Source: Balanoglossus misakiensis
Lineage: Eukaryota > Hemichordata
Assembly (NCBI GenBank): GCA_040954595.2
Contig: CM082590.2
Location: 7,378,001 to 7,442,000, forward strand
Reading direction: 5' to 3'
Length of the DNA stretch: 64,000 nt
The notes beneath the pieces were generated by a model. The model did not search any database. It was not told the origin of the DNA and saw nothing but the letters and a program-made list of their open reading frames with translations. Positions 50,216 to 60,279 of the stretch are shown here, one piece after another (positions within the stretch are counted from its first letter, which is position 1; every line of letters starts with the position of its first letter). The translations under genes and the position numbers were made by a program.

Positions 50216-50967
50216 CCGAACACGTTGATCAAGTGACATTCTCCGCAGCTAGGGGGTCTGGTCGCACCTTCTAGCTAGGTTAGAATTATTCCCGCGCTAC
50301 AATCTCTGTACGGTATCAACGTTTTACGCGGAAGATATGTACACGCGCGCAAATACGTACACATTTTACTCAACTGATGGGATTTCTCACTCTTTCGGAT
50401 GCAAAGAGATACTTCAGGCGCTATCATAGTAGAGACTCGTTGAAACACAAAGTGATGGAAGTCAGTAGACTTTATTGCTACAGAAATGAAACAGGCGTTG
50501 CAACACACAGTTGTCTGGAAGTGTATATTGCATGTCTTAAAACACGAATTTACAGTTAGAGTTTTATAAAGTATTCTGAAGAAGCAAAACAAAAACGTGA
50601 TTACTATTGTCCAATTTTAAAAGCAAAAAAAAAAAAAAAAGATTTCTTGATCACTGAAATCAATTGTTTGGCAATTCTCCCAGTTTGTTATTTTGACACA
50701 TTTATACTTGTACTTGCATATCTTGTACAACCCAGAAACAATGATGGAAAGTCCACCAAATTTTCACACAATTATTCATACTGACTAAATGCTCTTAAAA
50801 TGGTCTCTTGGAATTTTCTGACTTTCTTAACCATTGTAATTATTTCAGTTTAACTACCTTTGACTTTCAAAATGGCCGCCAAATTTGACGTTCAAAAGGA
50901 CTAGGCCTATATGCTCTCAAAATTGAAATTGTCTCTTGGAATTTTTCTGACTTTCCTAACCATTTGT
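50216..50967. other. Unassigned spacer
   Basis: No gene recognised. A 60-codon frame at 50377-50559 has no family resemblance. 50790-50960 contains a partial direct repeat (tctcttggaatttt...ctgactttc...taacca) and copies of caaaatggccgcc. Confidence 0.5.
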
Positions 50968-51388
50968 TTAAGGATGTACGCGCAGAACATAAACCGGAAA
51001 CAGTGCGCGCCCGGTCTTTTTCCCATAGGATTACATTGAAAATTGCTAGAAAACAAACTTCTACTATTGTCATTTTCACGAAATTTTACATATAGCTCAA
51101 TCCAGCAAATATAAATTCATTGGTCAAATAAAATATAGGGGTCACCGCGCTCTATTTTGAGATAAATTGCGTCAAAAATTTTGCCCATAGACAAACCATT
51201 GGTGAAAAATGCTGAGTCATCAGTTTTCTTCTATTATCGGCTAAATTCATGGCTCTGTATTTCAAAAACAAGCGCGGTGACCCCTATATTTTATTACGGA
51301 TTTTCATTATACATACAAAGGAGAATCCAAAAATCCACAATTAAAAAAAATGACAATACTTTCAATTTTACTGAACGTACATCCTTAA
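50968..51388. mobile_element. piggyBac-like MITE, second copy
   Basis: TTAA-flanked, termini ggatgtacg / cgtacatcc. Reverse-oriented copy of 1825-2241. Confidence 0.75.
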
Positions 51389-51420
51389 CTAGACAAAACA
51401 AATGACGGGTGATTGTAAAA

Positions 51421-52080
51421 AGAAATTGGCACCGCGTTCACTCCAAAATCAGCAGCGCTCACGCCTCGGTATTCAAGGTCCGACAGCCGACCGCACCATG
51501 ACGTAGTCCGTCAATGCCCTTGTTTAGTAATAAAACTAAAACCGCTTCGCAACTAATCGGGGCCGCTTCGTGTTGGGTGTATAAAATCTCAGTATCTTCG
51601 TTCAATTTATTTCCGATGCAAGTTTTTGTGCGCGTGTAGATATCTTCGTGAAATCGAATCGAGGCTAATCATAAATCGCACGGATGTTCAATTTTCCGCG
51701 TTGATGTCACGTAAATTTTTAAGCGCAAGTTTGACTTTAATTGTAGCGCAGGTAAATTTAAGCACAAGTTTAATTTTTTCAGCAGATAACTTTTAACGCG
51801 CCGTGACATTTTTTTAGTGGATAGACACGATCCGAATTTTTTTGTAGTATTTACACGGTGCACTTTTTAGAATTTTCTTTTCTCAATACAGAAGCAGACG
51901 TCCTCAAGTACTTGAAAAAAATAAGTCTTACTAAAGGAAACAAAAATAGTTACTCTTGGAAACAACTAAAGCAAAAATAATTTAAAAAGAAAAAAAAGCA
52001 AGACATTGCTTTTGCTGTTTTGGGGGAACAAGATCGGCCTCCGCCTTACGGCGCTGGTTCTGGGGGCGAAGTCTGCCTCA
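51421..52080. repeat. Unexpanded copy of the 80-bp-array locus
   Basis: Homologous to 44450-44660 plus 49000-49260, with only one to two decayed 80-bp units between (about 51710-51790). It ends with a truncated SINE tail. Shared blocks include ttttagaattttcttttctc and gcaagacattgcttttgctg. Confidence 0.75.
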
Positions 52081-52428
52081 TGTCAGAGCGCCCGCACACG
52101 ACTGATTATGAGTTTTCCCTTCAACGTTTACTTTGACCTCTGACCTATCACAGTTCAAAATGGCTGCATGTATATTTGTGAAGGCTTTGCGTGCGGTCTG
52201 TTTCTTCTGTTCATGAATTTGTGCGTGATGTGTCCATGAAACGCTTCTGACATGCTTTCAAATCTTGGATGAGCGTCGAGCGATAGAAGGGTAAGCTAAC
52301 TAACTTTGACTAGGGCCCGTGTTGTGCGTCAATTCACGCAAAGTTTAGTGCGGGTCCGTGGTGTGTGCATAATTTCAGGTTGAGTTTTGCAAATTTTGAC
52401 CTCCTACACTTCACTTGTAAACTTGCAG

Positions 52429-52538
52429 AATTGGATGCTCTTTGGGATGAGATTAAACTGGATGACGATGCGTCGTATCTTGATGAAGAAGTCAACGCAC
52501 CAGCAGCGCCTGGAGCAGACAGTGTGGCTACAAATAAG
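52429..52538 (+). CDS. CHMP5: CHMP5/VPS60-like penultimate exon
   Basis: Acceptor acttgcag, donor aataag|gtaagg. The frame reads (E)LDALWDEIKLDDDASYLDEE and ends ATNK. This aligns to the C-terminal acidic part of CHMP5 (LDALGDELL..DSSYLDE..TKNKDG), which in the family carries the VTA1/LIP5-binding region. CHMP5 is a cytosolic ESCRT-III subunit acting in endosomal sorting. The N-terminal helical core should come from upstream exons, but I find none between 41200 and 52428. So this is either the 3' part of a gene with very distant 5' exons or a partial duplicate. Confidence 0.6.
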
Positions 52539-52649
52539 GTAAGGTGTTGTGACTTTTCTTGAAGCGATACATTTCTATGGAGAAAATTTAAAGGAAGGAT
52601 TTTTATGCCTTTTGGCCCAGGGCTACTTAAGATCATTCATTATTATTAA

Positions 52650-52830
52650 ATAAGTTCATTTACTCATTAAATTCGGGTGGGGGGAGGGGGTCTTCAAAAT
52701 TGTGACTTTCAAAATGGCCGCCAAATTTGATGTTCAAAATGGCCGCCTATATCTGTGCTTAGTCTATGGCATTCAAAATGGCCGCCAAAGTTAGTGACTT
52801 TGACAATCTCTATGGTAAACATTATGGAGA
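52650..52830. repeat. caaaatggccgcc repeat, inverted match at 63890-64000
   Basis: Three copies of ttcaaaatggccgcc with atctgtgctta-like spacers. The reverse complement of 63890-64000 has the same order, so the flank of the 24-bp array is part of an inverted duplication. Confidence 0.65.
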
Positions 52831-52957
52831 AAATTTACTGTAGTTATTTGTGTTAAAATGAATTAATGGATGACACCCAGTTTAGTTTTGTTCCTAAAAT
52901 TCGGTCCTAGAGGTCTTGATAAAAATTTAAGCTTTAAAAAATGTCAGACAAGCTTGT

Positions 52958-55540
52958 TCCCCAAATTACTTTTAGACTTGTTCCCCAAATTAATTGTAGA
53001 CTTGTTCCCCAAATTAATTGTAGACTTGTTTCTTAATTTAGTTTTAGACTTGTTCCCCAAATTAATTGTAGACTTGTTTCTTAATTTAGCTTTAGAGTTG
53101 TTCCTCAAATTACTTTTAGACTTGTTCCCCAAATTAATTGTAGACTTGTTTCTTAATTTAGTTTTAGACTTGTTCCCCAAATTAATTGTAGACTTGTTTC
53201 TTAATTTAGCTTTAGAGTTGTTCCTCAAATTACTTTTAGACTTGTTCCCGAAATTAATTGTAGACTTGTTCCCCAAATTACTTTTAGACTTGTTTCTTAA
53301 TTTAGTTTTAGACTTGTTCCCCAAATTAATTGTAGACTTGTTTCTTAAATTACTTTTAGACTTGTTTCTTAATTTAGTTTTTGACTTGTTCCCCAAATTA
53401 ATTGTAGACTTGTTTCTTAATTTAGTTTTAGACTTGTTCCCCAAATTAATTTTAGACTTGTTCCCGAAATTAATTGTAGACTTGTTCCCCAAATTACTTT
53501 TAGACTTGTTTCTTAATTTAGTTTTAGACTTGTTTCTCAAATTAATTGTAGACTTGTTTCTCAAATTACTTTTAGACTTGTTCCCCAAATTAATTTTAGA
53601 CTTGTTCCCCAAATTAATTGTAGACTTGTTTCTCAAATTACTTTTAGACTTGTTCCCCAAATTAATTGTAGACTTGTTCCCCAAATTACTTTTAGACTTG
53701 TTTCTTAATTTAGTTTTAGACTTGTTCCCCAAATTAATTGTAGACTTGTTCCTCAAATTACTTTTAGACTTGTTTCTTAATTTAGTTTTAGACTTGTTCC
53801 CCAAATTAATTGTAGACTTGTTTCTTAAATTACTTTTAGACTTGTTTCTTAATTTAGTTTTAGACTTGTTCCCCAAATTAATTGTAGACTTGTTCCTCAA
53901 ATTAATTGTAGACTTGTTCCTCAAATTACTTTTAGACTTGTTCCCCAAATTAATTTTAGACTTGTTCCCCAATTTAATTGTAGACTTGTTCCCCAAATTA
54001 ATTTTAGACTTGTTCCCCAAATTAATTGTAGACTTGTTTCTCAAATTACTTTTAGACTTGTTCCCCAAATTAATTTTAGACTTGTTCCCCAAATTAATTG
54101 TAGACTTGTTCCTCAAATTACTTTTAGACTTGTTCCCGAAATTAATTTTAGACTTGTTCCCCAAATTACTTTTAGACTTGTTTCTTAATTTAGTTTTAGA
54201 CTTGTTCCCCAAATTAATTGTAGACTTGTTTCTTAAATTACTTTTAGACTTGTTTCTTAATTTAGTTTTTGACTTGTTCCCCAAATTAATTGTAGACTTG
54301 TTTCTTAATTTAGTTTTAGACTTGTTCCCCAAATTAATTTTAGACTTGTTCCCGAAATTAATTGTAGACTTGTTCCCCAAATTACTTTTAGACTTGTTTC
54401 TTAATTTAGTTTTAGACTTGTTCCCCAAATTAATTGTAGACTTGTTTCTTAAATTACTTTTAGACTTGTTTCTTAATTTAGTTTTTGACTTGTTCCCCAA
54501 ATTAATTGTAGACTTGTTTCTTAATTTAGTTTTAGACTTGTTCCCCAAATTAATTTTAGACTTGTTCCCGAAATTAATTGTAGACTTGTTCCCCAAATTA
54601 CTTTTAGACTTGTTTCTTAATTTAGTTTTAGACTTGTTTCTTAATTTAGTTTTAGACTTGTTCCCCAAATTAATTGTAGACTTGTTCCTCAAATTACTTT
54701 TAGACTTGTTTTATAATTTAGTTTTAGACTTTTGTTCCCCAAATTAATTGTAGACTTGTTCCCCAAATTAATTTTAGACTTGTTTCTTAATTTAGTTTTA
54801 GACTTGTTTCTTAATTTAGTTTTAGACTTGTTTCTTAATGTAGTTGTAGACTTGTTCCCCCTAATTAATTGTAGACTTGTTTCTCAAATTACTTTTAGAC
54901 TTGTTTCTTAATTTAGTTTTAGACTTGTTTCTTAATTTAGTTGTAGACTTGTTCCCCCTAATTAATTGTAGACTTGTTTCTCAAATTACTTTTAGACTTG
55001 TTTCTTAATTTAGTTTTAGACTTGTTTCTTAATTTAGTTTTAGACTTGTTCCCCAAATTAATTGTAGACTTGTTCCTCAAATTACTTTTAGACTTGTTTT
55101 ATAATTTAGTTTTAGACTTTTGTTCCCCAAATTAATTGTAGACTTGTTCCCCAAATTAATTTAAGACTTGTTCCCCAAATTAATTGTAGACTTGTTCCTC
55201 AAATTACTTTTAGACTTGTTTTATAATTTAGTTTTAGACTTTTGTTCCCCAAATTAATTGTAGACTTGTTCCCCAAATTAATTTAAGACTTCTTCCCCAA
55301 ATTAATTGTAGACTTGTTCCTCAAATTACTTTTAGACTTGTTTCTTAATTTAGTTTTAGACTTGTTCCCCAAATTAATTGTAGACTTGTTCCTCAAATTA
55401 CTTTTAGACCTGTTTCTTAATTTAGTTTTAGACTTGTTCCCTAAATTAATTGTAGACTTGTTCCCCAAATTAATTGTAGACTTGTTCCTCAAATTACTTT
55501 TAGACTTGTTTCGTAAATTACTTTAGACTTTTGCAGAGCC
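52958..55540. repeat. 24-bp tandem array 2 (+ orientation), about 107 copies
   Basis: Lies inside the intron between the two CHMP5-like exons. Variants of the unit (ccccaaattaattg, tcttaatttagttt, ctcaaattactttt) recur in an ordered higher-level pattern. The unit length is a multiple of three, so frames stay open on both strands (PKLIVDLF on +, NKSTINLG on -). Confidence 0.96.
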
Positions 55541-55668
55541 ACGTTTTCTCAATTTTATTTTAGACTTGTACCTCAAATTACTTTCAAAAGACTTTCATTT
55601 CAATGTGTTTGTGTTACTCGGTGCATTTCCTCTGATTCTTGGATGACACTCCTATTTCCATTTGACAG

Positions 55669-55764
55669 GATGGTGTTCCAGTGGATGAGTTCCGAAGATT
55701 GCCTTTCCACCAAGGTTTCAACAGTCATGTTGTTTACTTGAATTATTTTTTGTATCCACAATGA
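55669..55764 (+). CDS. CHMP5: CHMP5/VPS60-like terminal exon
   Basis: Acceptor tttgacag, phase 0, continuing directly from the exon at 52538: DGVPVDEFRRLPFHQGFNSH to a TGA at 55762-55764. The family normally ends DGVLVDEFGLPQIP plus one or two residues. Here GLPQIPA is replaced and the frame runs about 17 residues longer, so the C-terminus is altered. An AATAAA follows at 55850-55855, consistent with a transcribed 3' end. Confidence 0.6.
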   Translation, partial: DGVPVDEFRRLPFHQGFNSHVVYLNYFLYPQ

Positions 55765-55849
55765 CAGTCATTATTGTTACTTGCTGTACATCTGAGATTG
55801 AATTATTTGGATTGTCTTTTTGAAACCTGTAATGAGTTTTATTCTAGAC

Positions 55850-55855
55850 AATAAA
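55850..55855 (+). terminator. Polyadenylation signal AATAAA
   Basis: 86 bp after the CHMP5-like stop, in gacaataaaaag. The 29-bp satellite starts about 45 bp later. Confidence 0.55.
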
Positions 55856-55899
55856 AAGTAAGTTTCATGTGATTTGTTATTGTGTACATTACAATTTAT

Positions 55900-58800
55900 T
55901 AGTCTTGTAGGCTGGTCTCTCTCTATACTAGACTTGTAGGCTGGTCTCTCTCTATACTAGACTTGTAGGCTGGTCTCTCTCTATACTAGACTTGTAGGCT
56001 GGTCTCTCTCTATACTAGACTTGTAGGCTGGTCTCTCTCTATACTAGACTTGTAGGCTGGTCTCTCTCTATACTAGACTTGTAGGCTGGTCTCTCTCTAT
56101 ACTAGTCTTGTAGGCTGGTCTCTCTCTATACTAGACTTGTAGGCTGGTCTCTCTCTATACTAGACTTGTAGGCTGGTCTCTCTCTATACTAGTCTTGTAG
56201 GCTGGTCTCTCTCTATACTAGACTTGTAGGCTGGTCTCTCTCTATACTAGTCTTGTAGGCTGGTCTCTCTCTATACTAGACTTGTAGGCTGGTCTCTCTC
56301 TATACTAGACTTGTAGGCTGGTCTCTCTCTATACTAGACTTGTAGGCTGGTCTCTCTCTATACTAGACTTGTAGGCTGGTCTCTCTCTATACTAGACTTG
56401 TAGGCTGGTCTCTCTCTATACTAGACTTGTAGGCTGGTCTCTCTCTATACTAGTCTTGTAGGCTGGTCTCTCTCTATACTAGACTTGTAGGCTGGTCTCT
56501 CTCTATACTAGACTTGTAGGCTGGTCTCTCTCTATACTAGACTTGTAGGCTGGTCTCTCTCTATACTAGACTTGTAGGCTGGTCTCTCTCTATACTAGAC
56601 TTGTAGGCTGGTCTCTCTCTATACTAGACTTGTAGGCTGGTCTCTCTCTATACTAGACTTGTAGGCTGGTCTCTCTCTATACTAGTCTTGTAGGCTGGTC
56701 TCTCTCTATACTAGACTTGTAGGCTGGTCTCTCTCTATACTAGTCTTGTAGGCTGGTCTCTCTCTATACTAGTCTTGTAGGCTGGTCTCTCTCTATACTA
56801 GACTTGTAGGCTGGTCTCTCTCTATACTAGACTTGTAGGCTGGTCTCTCTCTATACTAGACTTGTAGGCTGGTCTCTCTCTATACTAGACTTGTAGGCTG
56901 GTCTCTCTCTATACTAGTCTTGTAGGCTGGTCTCTCTCTATACTAGACTTGTAGGCTGGTCTCTCTCTATACTAGACTTGTAGGCTGGTCTCTCTCTATA
57001 CTAGACTTGTAGGCTGGTCTCTCTCTATACTAGTCTTGTAGGCTGGTCTCTCTCTATACTAGACTTGTAGGCTGGTCTCTCTCTATACTAGTCTTGTAGG
57101 CTGGTCTCTCTCTATACTAGACTTGTAGGCTGGTCTCTCTCTATACTAGACTTGTAGGCTGGTCTCTCTCTATACTAGACTTGTAGGCTGGTCTCTCTCT
57201 ATACTAGACTTGTAGGCTGGTCTCTCTCTATACTAGTCTTGTAGGCTGGTCTCTCTCTATACTAGACTTGTAGGCTGGTCTCTCTCTATACTAGACTTGT
57301 AGGCTGGTCTCTCTCTATACTAGTCTTGTAGGCTGGTCTCTCTCTATACTAGACTTGTAGGCTGGTCTCTCTCTATACTAGACTTGTAGGCTGGTCTCTC
57401 TCTATACTAGACTTGTAGGCTGGTCTCTCTCTATACTAGTCTTGTAGGCTGGTCTCTCTCTATACTAGTCTTGTAGGCTGGTCTCTCTCTATACTAGACT
57501 TGTAGGCTGGTCTCTCTCTATACTAGACTTGTAGGCTGGTCTCTCTCTATACTAGACTTGTAGGCTGGTCTCTCTCTATACTAGACTTGTAGGCTGGTCT
57601 CTCTCTATACTAGTCTTGTAGGCTGGTCTCTCTCTATACTAGACTTGTAGGCTGGTCTCTCTCTATACTAGACTTGTAGGCTGGTCTCTCTCTATACTAG
57701 TCTTGTAGGCTGGTCTCTCTCTATACTAGACTTGTAGGCTGGTCTCTCTCTATACTAGACTTGTAGGCTGGTCTCTCTCTATACTAGACTTGTAGGCTGG
57801 TCTCTCTCTATACTAGACTTGTAGGCTGGTCTCTCTCTATACTAGACTTGTAGGCTGGTCTCTCTCTATACTAGTCTTGTAGGCTGGTCTCTCTCTATAC
57901 TAGACTTGTAGGCTGGTCTCTCTCTATACTAGACTTGTAGGCTGGTCTCTCTCTATACTAGTCTTGTAGGCTGGTCTCTCTCTATACTAGTCTTGTAGGC
58001 TGGTCTCTCTCTATACTAGACTTGTAGGCTGGTCTCTCTCTATACTAGACTTGTAGGCTGGTCTCTCTCTATACTAGACTTGTAGGCTGGTCTCTCTCTA
58101 TACTAGACTTGTAGGCTGGTCTCTCTCTATACTAGACTTGTAGGCTGGTCTCTCTCTATACTAGACTTGTAGGCTGGTCTCTCTCTATACTAGACTTGTA
58201 GGCTGGTCTCTCTCTATACTAGTCTTGTAGGCTGGTCTCTCTCTATACTAGTCTTGTAGGCTGGTCTCTCTCTATACTAGTCTTGTAGGCTGGTCTCTCT
58301 CTATACTAGACTTGTAGGCTGGTCTCTCTCTATACTAGACTTGTAGGCTGGTCTCTCTCTATACTAGACTTGTAGGCTGGTCTCTCTCTATACTAGACTT
58401 GTAGGCTGGTCTCTCTCTATACTAGTCTTGTAGGCTGGTCTCTCTCTATACTAGACTTGTAGGCTGGTCTCTCTCTATACTAGACTTGTAGGCTGGTCTC
58501 TCTCTATACTAGACTTGTAGGCTGGTCTCTCTCTATACTAGACTTGTAGGCTGGTCTCTCTCTATACTAGTCTTGTAGGCTGGTCTCTCTCTATACTAGT
58601 CTTGTAGGCTGGTCTCTCTCTATACTAGACTTGTAGGCTGGTCTCTCTCTATACTAGACTTGTAGGCTGGTCTCTCTCTATACTAGACTTGTAGGCTGGT
58701 CTCTCTCTATACTAGACTTGTAGGCTGGTCTCTCTCTATACTAGACTTGTAGGCTGGTCTCTCTCTATACTAGACTTGTAGGCTGGTCTCTCTCTATACT

Positions 58801-59903
58801 AGACTTGTAGGCTGGTCTCTCTCTATACTAGACTTGTAGGCTGGTCTCTCTCTATACTAGACTTGTAGGCTGGTCTCTCTCTATACTAGTCTTGTAGGCT
58901 GGTCTCTCTCTATACTAGTCTTGTAGGCTGGTCTCTCTCTATACTAGTCTTGTAGGCTGGTCTCTCTCTATACTAGTCTTGTAGGCTGGTCTCTCTCTAT
59001 ACTAGTCTTGTAGGCTGGTCTCTCTCTATACTAGACTTGTAGGCTGGTCTCTCTCTATACTAGACTTGTAGGCTGGTCTCTCTCTATACTAGTCTTGTAG
59101 GCTGGTCTCTCTCTATACTAGACTTGTAGGCTGGTCTCTCTCTATACTAGTCTTGTAGGCTGGTCTCTCTCTATACTAGTCTTGTAGGCTGGTCTCTCTC
59201 TATACTAGTCTTGTAGGCTGGTCTCTCTCTATACTAGACTTGTAGGCTGGTCTCTCTCTATACTAGACTTGTAGGCTGGTCTCTCTCTATACTAGACTTG
59301 TAGGCTGGTCTCTCTCTATACTAGACTTGTAGGCTGGTCTCTCTCTATACTAGACTTGTAGGCTGGTCTCTCTCTATACTAGACTTGTAGGCTGGTCTCT
59401 CTCTATACTAGACTTGTAGGCTGGTCTCTCTCTATACTAGTCTTGTAGGCTGGTCTCTCTCTATACTAGTCTTGTAGGCTGGTCTCTCTCTATACTAGTC
59501 TTGTAGGCTGGTCTCTCTCTATACTAGACTTGTAGGCTGGTCTCTCTCTATACTAGACTTGTAGGCTGGTCTCTCTCTATACTAGACTTGTAGGCTGGTC
59601 TCTCTCTATACTAGTCTTGTAGGCTGGTCTCTCTCTATACTAGTCTTGTAGGCTGGTCTCTCTCTATACTAGTCTTGTAGGCTGGTCTCTCTCTATACTA
59701 GTCTTGTAGGCTGGTCTCTCTCTATACTAGTCTTGTAGGCTGGTCTCTCTCTATACTAGACTTGTAGGCTGGTCTCTCTCTATACTAGACTTGTAGGCTG
59801 GTCTCTCTCTATACTAGACTTGTAGGCTGGTCTCTCTCTATACTAGACTTGTAGGCTGGTCTCTCTCTATACTAGACTTGTAGGCTGGTCTCTCTCTATA
59901 CTG
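55900..59903. repeat. 29-bp satellite, about 138 nearly identical copies
   Basis: Unit: acttgtaggctggtctctct plus ctatactag. Units are identical apart from one position (tagActtg or tagTcttg). The array sits between the CHMP5-like polyadenylation signal and the predicted minus-strand 3' end. Confidence 0.98.
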
Positions 59904-60176
59904 TATAAGTGTAATGTTATTGTAATACTATATAAAAAGAGTACTGTTGATTAATAAACAATACACAGTAATAATGTCTATATGCAGTCAATTTTATTTT
60001 ATCTACAATCATAACTGAACTGTGAAACAAAGTATGATGGATGATAATACAAACTACTTGTAAAAACAGTCTTTCAAAAAAAATTGGTTGAGTATAAAGT
60101 AGAAATCCAAAGACAGTACATATCAAAATGGCAAAACAAGAGTTGGAAAAAAACCTAAAATGGCCACAAATTCAAA
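59904..60176 (-). other. Candidate 3' UTR of minus-strand gene
   Basis: AT-rich DNA with AATAAA on the minus strand (59993-59998) downstream of the candidate exon at 60177-60252. No coding potential beyond short frames. Confidence 0.35.
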
Positions 60177-60252
60177 TCAAGCAGCTATGTTCTCCAAGCG
60201 TGAAAGCTGTGTAGTCTCTTCTCTGCTGTGGTATGGCCCACATATCTGATAC
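60177..60252 (-). CDS. Candidate terminal exon, unknown gene (minus strand)
   Basis: On the minus strand, acceptor ttttttcacag precedes a short frame, one reading being YQICGPYHSREETTQLSRLE followed by NIAA and stop. Two other frames are also open over most of it, so the reading frame is undecided. The upstream intron would contain the inverted 24-bp array. I do not recognise the product. It would be convergent with the CHMP5-like gene. Confidence 0.25.
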
Positions 60253-60279
60253 CTGTGAAAAAACAAGAGACATAAAATT

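Noticed and set aside
50377-50559. 60-codon ORF as a gene
   Set aside because: No domain, no splice or polyadenylation context, length within chance.
52870-54747. 625-codon open frame of PKLIVDLF-type repeats
   Set aside because: It is a by-product of a 24-bp satellite; both strands are open, it lies in an intron, and there is no codon constraint.
55900-59903. CRISPR array
   Set aside because: 29-bp repeats, but there are no spacers: units abut directly, and the genome is animal.
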